Positions 52,940 to 63,020 of a stretch of DNA of 64,000 nt are shown piece by piece. The DNA is taken from contig JAQNDB010000278.1 in assembly GCA_029204045.2 (NCBI GenBank), positions 38,006 through 102,005 of the forward strand. The letters are read 5' to 3'. The notes beneath the pieces are model-generated. The model was given only the letters and a program-made list of their open reading frames with translations. It had not been told where the DNA came from and made no database searches. The position numbers were made by a program, and so were the translations under genes. Every line of letters starts with the position of its first letter. Position 1 is the first letter of the stretch. The DNA is from Tillandsia leiboldiana (taxonomy: Eukaryota; Streptophyta; Magnoliopsida; Poales; Bromeliaceae).

Positions 52940-55593
52940 TGTAGTGATCCGGCCCTTAGGGGTATTTTTGACTCACATCTAAACTATTTAAGCCCTTAAG
53001 TGGAATAAAATTATTTTAATTGTTAAAAGTTGGCCGGTGTGTGGTGCTGGTATTTTTCTGCGATAGAGCGCGGAAAATGATGGCCGACGGTGCGATCGGA
53101 TCTGAAATCCGATGTCGGGATCTCCCGGAACGGAATTCTTAGTGATGCGGTGATTAGTCATGCATCGAAATCCGTGCGAAATATCTTGCACCCGTTGGAG
53201 ATAAGGTGGGTTATCTCGTAGGGGATAATTAATTAATTAATTAATTATCCGATGACAGAAAATAGAATTTCCTTACGTACGAATTAAAGAGGAAATTAAT
53301 TAAAGATATAATACGAGCTATATAAGGGATCCCGATTATCGGAAAGAAAAGAAAAGAAAAATAAAACGCTAACCGGTGAGGAGAGAAAGAAAGAGAAAAA
53401 GGAAAAGACGGAACCCTAGCCGAAAGAAAGGGAAAGGAGAAAGAGAAGGAGCCCGATCTTCCCGGACATCGAACCGAAGGCAAGAATGCGACCGGACAAC
53501 CTTCCCGTCGATCTTCGGTTAGTAAAATAATTGTTATAAATTATTCGGGATTTTTCCGTCGTCCTTTTTGTTTGAGTTTTTGGGTTTCTCCGTCGTATCC
53601 GTCACCGTCGCCGTCATCGTCGTCATGCTAGGGCACGGAACGGACGGCGGAGGCGCGCGGTGCCGCTAGGGCATCGCGCGGAGGAGAATCGCGGACGGCC
53701 GATCGCCGCCGCAAGCGGCGATGGGACCGCGCGGGCACCGCGCGGGCTCCGCGCGGGTCGTACCCGCGCGGGCGCCGCGTGGCCACCGCGCGGGCGGCAC
53801 CCGCGCGGACCCGCAACCGCGCGAGCACCGCGCGGCTACCGCGCGGGCGGCACCCGCGCGGACCCTCAACCGCGCGGGCACCGCGCGGACCCGCAACCGC
53901 GCGGGCACCGCGCGGGCGCCGCGCGGCTGCCACGCGGGCGGCACCCGCGCGGACCCGCAACCGCGCGGGCACCGCGCGGGCACCGTGCGGCTGCTGCGCG
54001 GGCGGCACGCGCGCGGACCCGCGACCGCGCGGGCGCCGCGCGGGGCACCCACGCGGGCGCCGCGCGGGCAACCCCGCGCGCGGGCGCCATGCGGGGCCGC
54101 ACCCGCGCGGACGCTGCGGGGCCGCCGCATGGGCAGCACCCGCGCGAGGCGCCGCGCCGCGTGGGCGCCGCCCGCGGAGACACGCCGCGCGGTTCCGAAC
54201 CGCGCGGGGCTCCGACGGACGGCGACGGCGGCGCGGGATTCCTGTTTTCGTCAATCCGGACGGTGTTGGAGTTTTCCGTCGAAAAGAGTAAATTGGGTCT
54301 TTTGTTTTGGGATGTTAGTGCACGTTTTTGACTATAGTTATCCTTGCGAACTTTCTTTAGGTCCAGGTGCGCAGCGGGGGTGCGCGAAGGATTCAGGTGT
54401 TCCGATTTCTCTTCAACTAGGTGGGTACGGTTGCTATAAGTGCAACAAGTGCAGTAAGTGCATCTATCATCATTAAAATGCTCTTAATTTGTCTAACAAA
54501 GTAGATGGACAGTTTAACCTTTCGCATAATTGTATTTTATCTAACAATTGAAGCGGCTGCGGTCGCGGTGCTCACTACACGCCGATCTCGGCAAATCCGT
54601 TTTCGGATGCTGCACGTACACAGGCGGATTGGCCTCCGCATGGGTGTACTTTTCCGGAGAAGTGGTCTTTTTGACCCGTGTACCTCACAAAGGGGTGGGA
54701 GCCGTGAGGACCTCTTCGCGCCCGCTAAAAATAGCACACCAGCACCATGAAGAGGTTAAAAGCATCAAAAAGGTGTTTGCGCACGAGGGGAGACTTCATG
54801 TCTCCCTGACAGGTACTCTGGGGTTGGTGCCCAACTTATTTATGAGCAAAGTTAGCGAAAGGTTCCGGTGTAATCGGTTTGCTCCTTATTCTCTTTTGAT
54901 ACTTAGACATCTGCGTTGTTTGTCACTGACTTTACCCACTCCGTGACAGGTGTTACCAGGTGCGTTAGCCGGGAGGGCGGTGAGACTGCGTCGCGAGGAC
55001 CGTAGTCAGGATACTTGGTTTTTATCTCGTTTTCCTTATACTTTAAATAGTTAATTTGCTTTTGGATCATATTAGTCGTGGACATGTATTAGTTAGCACT
55101 GTGGATGAGATGTACTTTTGCGTTTTAGATGCTTTTAGTGATGTTTTCTTATGCGGCACGCTTTCATGAAAAGCTAAATGATTTCGAAAATGTTTTCTCA
55201 AAATGAAGTGCCGTGTGGGCACGGGTTTTGCAACCGCTGGTTTTATTCTTTCCAAACGGTGACGCCGCTTTAATAACTTGCTTGAAAAAAAAAAACAAGG
55301 TGTCGAGTGGACACCGGTCTTTTAAAACACTAGTTAAATTATTGTACTCTGTTTGACGACGTATGTCTATTGTATGGTTGATGGTTGATGTATGATGTTG
55401 TAAATGAAATGCATGTTGTAAATGAGACGTCGTGCATATACAAAGGAGACTCTGTCCGTCGGCAGAGAGAATTTGTGTATGTGGCGGTCTGGCACGCACC
55501 GGGGATGAGGTTTAAGTTACCTTGTTAAGAAAAAAAAAATAATGCACGTAATTTTCCGCTTTGAAAGACTCAAAAACCCCCGGGGGCGTGACA
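52940..55593 (+). repeat. Gypsy-B 3' LTR
   Basis: 2654 bp, 16 bp longer than the 5' LTR, with differences concentrated in the GC minisatellite (about 53700-54140). The rest is close to identical by eye. Confidence 0.95.
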
Positions 55594-55598
55594 CAATC

Positions 55599-58525
55599 GC
55601 TATTCCAGAAGGCCCGGTTCTGAACAATGTCTTATTTGTTGAAGGCCTAAAGACTAACCTCATTAGCATAAGTCAACTTTGTGACAATGGTTTCTCAGTT
55701 AATTTTTCCTCTATAGAATGTATTGTAACTGATAAGAACCATGTTTTGTTTTTGAAAGGGGTTAGGTCAGAAAATAATTGCTATATTGTTTCAAATAAAA
55801 TTTCTGAAAAAATGTAACCTAGTTTCTTTGGATAATGAAACTCTTTGGTATGAAAGACTAGGTCATATTAATTTTAAAGAACTAGCAAGGATTTCAAATA
55901 AAGACGTGGTTAAGGGGGTACCTAAACTTTTATTTAAAGAAAACATTGTGTGTGGTGGTTGTCAAAAGGGAAAACAATCAAGGGCTGCACACAAGAACTT
56001 GAACCACGTTGGTACCAATCGGCCCTTGGAATTATCGCACATGGACTTAATGGGGCCGACTCGTCAACCATCTTTCGGAGGTAAATGGTATATTTTTCTT
56101 TTGGTTGATGATTTTTCTAGATATTTATGGGTAACATTTTTAAAAGAGAAAGCGGATACTTTTGACTCTTTTCATGAGGTTTGTCATCGTATTATGATTG
56201 AAAGAAATGAAAAGATCGTTCGTTTTCGAAGTGATAGAGGTGGAGAATTCATTAATTCTAAATTCATTGATTTTTGCACTTCCAATGGCATAAAACATGA
56301 ATTCTCAGCACCCTATACACCTCAGCAGAATGGTGTAGTTGAGCGCAAAAACAGGGTTGTTCAAGAGATGGCACGTGTGATGCTTCATAGCCAGAATTTA
56401 CCGTTATATTTTTGGGCTGAAGCTGTGAGCACCGCCGTCTATGTAATTAATCGAGTGTATTTGCGCCCGGAAACTTTAAATACACCATATGAGCTGTGGT
56501 TTTGTAGAAAACCTAATATCAAATATTTTCGTATCTTTGGGAGTCGTTGTTACATTTTGCGTGATCGTGAAAATCTTGGTAAATTCGACTCTCGAAGTGA
56601 CGAAGGGATTTTCATGGGTTATTCTACAAACAGTAGAGCATATCGGGTATTTAACTTGGAATCTAAAACGATGATAGAATCTATAAATGTTAAAGTACAT
56701 GAAGCTTTTCACTTTGCATCTGATAAATCTACCCCTGATATGTCTCTAGATGATGATTCTCCTGTAAATGCATCTTCTCGTAATAACTCTTTCGATAATG
56801 TTGATGCATCTAATGGTTCTTCAAGTTTATCTCATGTGCAGGAATCATCACATGTACCTCCGAGTACTCCGTTACCACAAACGTTATGCTTCTCCAAGGA
56901 TCATCCGGAATCTAATATTATTGGAGACCCACAAGAAGGAGTCAGGACTCGGAGACAGTTGGTTTGTGGAGTCGCATGTTACGTCTCCATGTTAGAACCA
57001 AAGAACATTGATGAAGCTCTTCAGGATGACTACTGGATTGAAGCAATGCAGGAAGAGCTCCATCAGTTGAAATGAAACAAAGTCTGGGAATTAACGAAGC
57101 CTCCGAAGCAACACAACGTGATTGGTACTAAATGGATTTTCAAGAATAAGAAAAACGAGGATGGTACCATCATCAGGAACAAAGCACGTCTAGTTGCTCA
57201 GGGCTACTCACAAATTGAAGGTATAGACTTTGATGAAACATTCGCCCCGGTAGCTCGACTCGAGTCGATTAGAATTCTGTTCGCAATTGCTTGTCATTTT
57301 AAAATCAAACTCTTTCAAATGGACGTTAAGAGCGCGTTTTTAAATGGGTTTTTAAACGAGGAAGTTTATGTGGCTCAACCGAAAGGTTTTGTAGACTGTA
57401 AACAACCTAACCATGTTTTTCGTTTGAAAAAGGCTCTTTACGGTCTAAAACAAGCACCGCGAGCGTGGTACGAAAGGTTGACAAAGCACCTATTAGAAAA
57501 GGGCTATACTCGAGGGGGAGCAGACCGGACTCTCTTTGTGAAGCATTATCAGGATAATTTCATTGTGGCACAAATCTATGTCGATGACATCGTATTTGGG
57601 GCAACAAGAGATAATGATGCTTCTAAATTCGCGGAAACCATGGAAAGCGAATTTGAGATGTCAATGATGGGCGAACTGACATACTTTCTTGGATTGCAAG
57701 TGAAACAAAATGTTGATGGCATCCATTTGTGTCAATACAAGTATGCAATGGAGTTGGTGAAGAAATTCAATTTAGAAAACTCTAAAGATTTTCTGACTCC
57801 TATGGGAACTAGCAATAAGGGATTAGGAAGTGAATCTCTTAGTGAGAGTGTAGACGAGAAGCTTTATCGCAGCATGATTGGAAGTCTACTATATCTCACG
57901 GCTAGTCACCCGGATATATCCTTTAGTGTTGGGATTTGCGCGAGATATCAATCAGCACGAAAGGAGGTTTACCTGAAAGCGGTGAAAAGGATCATCCGGT
58001 ACATCAAAGGAACTTTGAATTTTGAAATTTGGTATCCTATGGGAACAACGCTTGACATTATAGGATATTCAGATGCCGATTGGGCAGGATCTGTGGATGA
58101 TCGGAAGAGTACGAGTGGTGCATGTTTTTATCTTGGCCATTGCCTTGTTGCATGGTATAGTAAAAAGCAAAACTGCATTGCACTCTCGTACTACCGAAGC
58201 TGAATATATTTCAGCAGGTAGTTGTTCAACCCAACTCATTTGGATGAAAAGTGTGTTGAGCGACTTCCGGATTTCAGCAACTTCGGTAACGATTCTTTGT
58301 GACAACACAAGTGCTATAAATATTTCTAAAAATCTTGTGTTGCACTTGAGAACAAAACACATTGAACTTAGATATCATTTTCTAAGAGAGCTAGTTGAAT
58401 CAAATATTCTTCAAATTTCGTACATTTCAACTGAGTATCAATTAGCTGACATCTTAACAAAACCTTTGGATCAAAAACTATTTATTCATTTGCGTAAGGC
58501 AATTGGAATGCTTTCCTTGAAATAA
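55599..58525 (+). pseudogene. Copia-2 protease end-integrase-RT-RNase H, broken
   Basis: Continuation of pol after gypsy-B. Relative to copia-1 there is one extra A in the run at about 55806-55811 (frameshift), a TGA at 57073-57075 between integrase and RT, and one extra base near 58187 in RNase H (frameshift). Between these the domains are well kept: integrase HHCC (HINFKEL...CGGCQKGK), first core Asp at 56044-56046, SDRGGEF and VVERKNR; RT with YVDD at 57576-57587; RNase H YSDADWAG. The end is at 58525 (...GMLSLK). The Trp codon that is a stop in copia-1 is intact here. Confidence 0.93.
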
Positions 58526-58894
58526 TTCTTTTTTTGAAATCATTGCTTAGGTTAGGTTTTGTTTTGTGTTTTTGTTCATTATCTATATTTGTACATAGAA
58601 CATTAATTGAGCATTAGAATTATTGACTTTAATTGCATCCTTTCATTTATTTAGAAATTTATTATGCTTTGGATATCATAATAATTCATTTGATGCAATG
58701 ATCATTTATGTCAATTAAGTCATCTTTGTTTTGATCAAAGTCAATTTCTCTCTCAATTGATCTCTTGGTTTAGTCTTTATCTTATTTGACAATTGAGTCG
58801 AGTTTGAAATTGAGATCAATTTTTGGTTGAATACTTTATATTTTAAATAATTGATAGCCATTTGAGGGGGAGTTAATGAAAATTGTTATGCTCA
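58526..58894 (+). other. Copia-2 sequence directly after pol
   Basis: AT-rich non-coding sequence, roughly nine bases in ten identical to copia-1. It includes the purine tract GAGGGGGAG at 58864-58872, conserved at 9678-9686. Confidence 0.7.
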
Positions 58895-59007
58895 AAAGAT
58901 GTGGAAAGAGTTACATCCCAATGAGGAGTGTGAAAACTACCACCACATGGAGGAAAGAGCTACCACCTCGGTCGTCCGAGTACTGTGTGCAGCTACCACA
59001 TGTATAC
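58895..59007 (+). other. 113 bp non-coding block identical in both copia copies
   Basis: The copia-2 copy of the block at 9542-9654. Repeats AACTACCAC, AGCTACCAC and AGCTACCAC lie about 27 and 31 bases apart, with a CTCGG-TCGT-CCGAG hairpin between the last two. It is non-coding in all frames and begins 370 bases after the pol stop. Confidence 0.85.
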
Positions 59008-59461
59008 CAAGCATGGTTTTTCAAGTTGATTAGATAAAATATTTTTTGGAATACTTGACTCTGTCGAATTCCAAGGTTGGTATAAGGTGGGGATTTTATT
59101 GAAAGATGCTTAAAGAGCCACTTCTTACAATAATTTGACTAGATATATTATCTAATTTATCTGGGATTTCAAACATCTATTGATCTTGGTATTTTAATTT
59201 TCTTTACCAAATTGATGATTTGATAAAGGCATTACTCATAAGATCATCATAGATGTAATTGAACTTGTTCAACTTTAAGGGATTTAATTTTTATAAATTT
59301 TTGTTTCATTATTTGGATATTTTTGATAGATTTTGCATAATCTATTTCTTTTATTATGAAATGATGATTTTCATTTAAAGTTGACATGCAAAAGTGCTTA
59401 CAATCTTTTTCTGAATTTTCTGGAATTTTTCTAAATTTTTCTGTAGAAAAAGTTTGGAGCC
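59008..59461. other. Copia-2 post-pol spacer
   Basis: AT-rich sequence aligning with copia-1 9087-9541. No gene is seen. Confidence 0.6.
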
Positions 59462-59571
59462 GATCCGGACTGGACAATCCGATTCGGATCCCGAATGCAG
59501 GAATTTCCTGCGGGTAGCCGATCCGGACTGCATTCATAGGGCGTTCCGGACCGCGGCTAAGGTTTTATATA
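59462..59571 (+). promoter_or_regulatory. Candidate internal promoter of the extra ORF
   Basis: Degenerate CCGGAC-type elements at 59462, 59482, 59521 and 59544 (pairs 20 and 23 bp apart) are followed by TATATA at 59566-59571. Copia-1 has the same order with better-kept palindromes. A start about 30 bases downstream would give a first exon of about 90 nt ending at the donor at 59689. Confidence 0.5.
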
Positions 59572-59688
59572 GAACAAAAGGGTTTTGATTTCTTTTTACT
59601 TCAATCTTTTGTTCCTAAGTCTCCATAGCTTCTCTCTCTAGAAATCAACCGATTTGGAGCCTTTTCAACTCAGGTTCTTCGATTCCAA

Positions 59689-60074
59689 GTGAGTTTTCTT
59701 GATCAAAAACTCGGTTTTTTCACTGGTTTTCATCTTTTTGCTCAAAAAAGTGAGGAAATCTTGTAACTTTTTCGTTTGAGCTTGGTTTTTGGTCAAATTT
59801 CTTTTGAAATAAGAACTCTGGGTAGATTAGTTCTGATTATATGCTAGGTATTCTCTTGATTAACGGATTTTTAGGCTTCGATTTCTGAAATTTCGGTTTT
59901 TAGGGCATATAATAGGAATTTTTGAAAATCATGGGATTGATCTATTTTTAAAATTTTTTTTGCAAAACTAATTTGATTCCTAGTCTCTCTACATGATAAT
60001 GATTGTTTGGGTACAATTTTTCCAATTTTTGAAAATAAACAATTTTTTCTCGTGTTCTTGAGGTTTGCTCACAG
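59689..60074 (+). other. Predicted 386 nt leader intron of the extra ORF
   Basis: Donor AA|GTGAGTT at 59689 and acceptor GTTTGCTCACAG ending at 60074, 32 bases before the ATG. The interior is T-rich. Copia-1 conserves both splice sites and a similar length (381 nt). Confidence 0.55.
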
Positions 60075-60106
60075 GTTTTTCTATCATCTGAGCACGAGTG
60101 TCAAAA

Positions 60107-60678
60107 ATGACTTTTGCTTGGATTATTGCACTCATTGTAGCAATGGTGGGAATGAGAGCATCTGTTAAGAAGGAACAAGCTGGACCAAGTCAAGAGGAAA
60201 CGAAGAATGTTCTTCAAATGGTTCAGAATCAGAAGAAGAAGATTGGGACACATTTTGTGAAGAAGTACAACAAGTGGTTGATGACGAAGATAGGTTCTAT
60301 CTAAAGCAAAAGAAGCTGATGAAGTCTTCCTCAACAACCAAGCAGCACACAAGGAGCAAGAATTCGAGGGGCAGAGGAATTCAGGTCAATGAACCCCTCG
60401 CCAGAGCACGCTCTCTGCCTAAAGAATCTCCTTGTAATGAAGGTCAAAATACACTTTCAGCATCCACGCAATCCCCTTCTACCTCCAAGAGAAACATGAC
60501 AAAAGCTGCTATAGTATCTATGCAACAAGAACAGCGGAGAATGGCTGAAGAACAAGAAAGAATGTCGGCTGACATTCACAAGATGAAACAAAATTGTTCC
60601 AAACTGTCAAGGATGCTTAAAGGGATTTTGAACAAATTGGACTGCAGTAGCTCTGAGGATTCTGAGTCCGACAACTGA
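60107..60678 (+). pseudogene. Extra ORF between pol and 3' LTR (copia-2 copy), one frameshift
   Basis: Starts at the ATG at 60107, 32 bases after the predicted acceptor; an in-frame GTG at 60098 is not needed. A hydrophobic stretch (FAWIIALIVAMVGM) at the N-terminus suits a signal peptide or anchor. A one-base shift before 60223 separates this from the acidic segment (SESEEEDWD) and the remaining roughly 150 codons, which stay open to TGA at 60678. The C-terminal part is Gln/Glu/Met-rich with heptad-like spacing and ends Ser/Asp-rich. Compared with copia-1 the protein is only about half identical, whereas pol is above 90 per cent. Position and membrane/coiled-coil layout recall the env-like ORFs of Sireviruses. 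No homology to a viral envelope can be shown. Confidence 0.7.
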
Positions 60679-61359
60679 ATTTCTTTCTAAGATATCTTTC
60701 TGTTTTGCAGGTGTTTTCAGTTTTAGTTCTTACATTTCCTTTGCTTTTTGAACTCTCCCTTTTATTTTTGTAATTTTGGCTACTTTAGTGACAAAAAGGG
60801 GGAGAGATATAAGAACAATTGGAACATTGGAACAATGGGTGTGAGAATTGTGAACTAAACAATTGGAACAATGGTTGTGAGAACTGTGAACTTTGAAACC
60901 TTGAAGGTAAGTATCAAACCAACTTTTGGTTCTGTATTGTGTTTTGAATGCATGCCTCGACTAACTATTCGACTAACTTTTTGGGGATGTATTATTACTA
61001 ACAAGTTGTTTGATTACTAACAAACTTATGACATTTGGATTTTAATGCTTAGAAGATATGTCTATTTCCGATTTGATCTTAATACATATCTGAGTTCACA
61101 AATGTCATGGTAAGTATAAACTCTATCTCTGTTTGGTTTCGAATGCTAAATATTCTTGAGGTATCTAACGATCTCTTTTGTCAAGAATGATTTCTTTTGC
61201 AGAGAGTACAGATGTCTAAGTCTAGAGTCTGTTTTAGGAGTTTATCTCATGTACTTAATTCTTGGTTCTCAAATGTAAATTTTTGTTGTATGGTGATAGC
61301 AACAAAAATATCTTTTTGAATTTTCTTAAGTGGATTTTCTGTTTTGTCACGAAACCGCC
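60679..61359. other. Copia-2 untranslated region before the 3' LTR
   Basis: AT-rich non-coding sequence. An auxiliary purine tract AAAAAGGGGGAGAGA lies at 60793-60807, followed by a short tandem duplication (about 60811-60885, unit starting AACAATTGGAACAATGG). No gene is seen. Confidence 0.6.
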
Positions 61360-61370
61360 AAAGGGGGAGA
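61360..61370 (+). other. Copia-2 3' polypurine tract
   Basis: AAAGGGGGAGA followed by T and the 3' LTR at 61372. An uninterrupted version of the copia-1 tract. Confidence 0.9.
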
Positions 61371-61371
61371 T

Positions 61372-62627
61372 TGTTAAGGAATTTGTTTTGGCGTATTTCG
61401 TGAAAGTGTTAAGTCATGAAGATTGAAGATTAAGAAGTTTGGATCATATACCTCAATCTCAAGAAAGAAGAATTCAAAGGATCAGGTACGTTTAACTAAT
61501 TAATTTTGATGATCCGAATACTTCTTATAGTGTAGAAACACTTGGATGGATTTTTGATTGCATAAAAAATTAAAAACTGGACATGGAACATGTTCAGGAT
61601 TCGGATCAGTGATCACAGTCCGGACCCCGAACGTTGTTTGTTCATGCGCAAATCTAGTCCGGACCGTGGATCTTCAGTCCGGACCCCGAACGTGGTTTTT
61701 GCAGAAAACTGCATGAACAGTCCGGATCGGGTACTTCAGTCCGGACCCCGAACGTATGTTTTTCTGGAAATTGTCTGTTTAGCCACGACAGTCCGGACCG
61801 CCGATTCCAGTCCGGGCCGTCGTCCTGAAATACTCCAGATTAGGTCAGTTTTTGATTCTTATCCTCTTCCAACGGTTTCTAACCTATAAATAAACCCTAC
61901 GATTCATTTTTTAGGGTAATCCAAAATACGGTCAAAAGAGAAAAATCCACATATAGAGAAGAAAGGAAATAACGAGATTAAATCTATGTTTCTTCATCTA
62001 TATTGATTAATTTGATTCTAGGTTTTCATACTCAGATTTTGAGTAGAATCAAATTAATGAATACTTTGATGGTATTTCCGATCTATCTTTGATCTAAGTA
62101 TTCGGCGGATCATCACCACCCAAAAACAACGATTTTCCCAAAATCGGCGCGTGGACTCGCGTGGCCTTGTGGATTCAAGGTGCTACCGCTCTCGTGGATT
62201 CGGAGCGAGGTACGTTCGTGGATTCGAGACGTGCTACTAGGTGAAGACCGTGGATTCGGTTGGACGTCGTGGATTTGACGTTGGACACCGTGGATTCGGT
62301 GTTGGACGCTAATCGTGGATTCGAGGAGCGTTGCGGAGCGAGCGGAGAAGATCTACTAGGAGCGTATGGAAAAAGGTCGAGTCGTCTGTGAGTACGGTAT
62401 ATCACCTTTGTACATGTTATAATTCTAGTGGATTTCGCCGTGTTATCGGTCCCGTGGTTTTTACTCCGGTTTTGGAGTTTTCCACGTAAAATCTTGCGTG
62501 TTATATTTTCATTTCCGCATTGGGTTTTATTGCGCAACGATTTTTGAGTGTTTATTGTTTACACCTATTCACCCCCCCTCTAGGTGGTTTTTCCCCTATT
62601 TAGATCCATATTTAACATAACCCAACA
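61372..62627 (+). repeat. Copia-2 3' LTR
   Basis: 1256 bp with the same parts as the 5' LTR, including palindrome pairs (about 61618-61820) and a TATA box at 61885-61892. It differs from the 5' LTR by scattered substitutions and a few one-base indels, more than the LTR pairs of gypsy-A or N. Confidence 0.95.
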
Positions 62628-62632
62628 CCGCT

Positions 62633-63020
62633 TGCTGTTCCGGAGTCAGTTACGAGATTCGCGCCCAAATCTCGCACTCTTTCCTTCCAGAGTCTTTCCT
62701 TTATTAGCTCGAAACAATCGAGAGCTAACCCTGATTTTGCCTCTTTTTCTTCGCTTGACTGAGGCGATATGATGTTTGTCTTCGGCCGAGGATGTTCCTG
62801 GATGAAAGCGATATTCCTTTTATTGGCCGCTTCTCCTATCGGCTGATGTCTTTAGCCGACGGCACATGTCACATGCCGTACTCTCACGTGACTGAGGTCG
62901 GTCTTAATCAAGGCGCGACTCCCTCTTTGTTGACTCATTCTCTCATCGATTAATGCCCCTTAGTTGATGGTATATGCCATGTATCGCTTCCTCAGATGGT
63001 GAAAAATTTTGGTCTCAACA
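62633..63020 (+). repeat. 5S-block LTR-like unit, right portion
   Basis: Sequence after the second CCGCT (62628-62632) that resumes the unit begun at 29232. It ends GGTCTCAACA at 63020 and is followed by GGTAC. Several CCGA/TCGGC words (GCCGAGG, CGGCTG, GCCGAC) recur. No gene is seen. Confidence 0.45.

Larger units (their letters stand above)
45565..55593 (+). mobile_element. Gypsy-B, Tekay/Del-type chromovirus with defective gag-protease
   Basis: 10,029 bp, flanked by CAATC at 45560-45564 and 55594-55598. LTRs of 2638 and 2654 bp. PBS and PPT are present. Pol from RT to the chromodomain is nearly intact with one nonsense codon, but gag is fragmentary and the protease active site is missing. 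Same lineage as gypsy-A by protein resemblance but a different family by LTR. Confidence 0.95.
30000..62627 (+). mobile_element. Copia-2, Sirevirus-type Ty1/copia element with three nested insertions
   Basis: Flanked by CCGCT at 29995-29999 and 62628-62632. LTRs of 1259 bp (30000-31258) and 1256 bp (61372-62627). The element proper is about 10.5 kb; the rest is element N, a solo LTR and gypsy-B, all inserted in gag or protease. It is more decayed than copia-1, with frameshifts in gag, integrase and RNase H, nonsense codons in gag and pol, and a frameshift in the extra ORF. Its PBS and 3' PPT are canonical. Same family as copia-1, with pol mostly above 90 per cent identical by eye. Confidence 0.95.

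Noticed and set aside
60107..60678. A true retroviral envelope gene
   Set aside because: Only a short N-terminal hydrophobic stretch and a Gln-rich C-terminus are seen. There is no cleavage site, fusion peptide, cysteine pattern or second membrane segment, so it is described as an extra ORF only.
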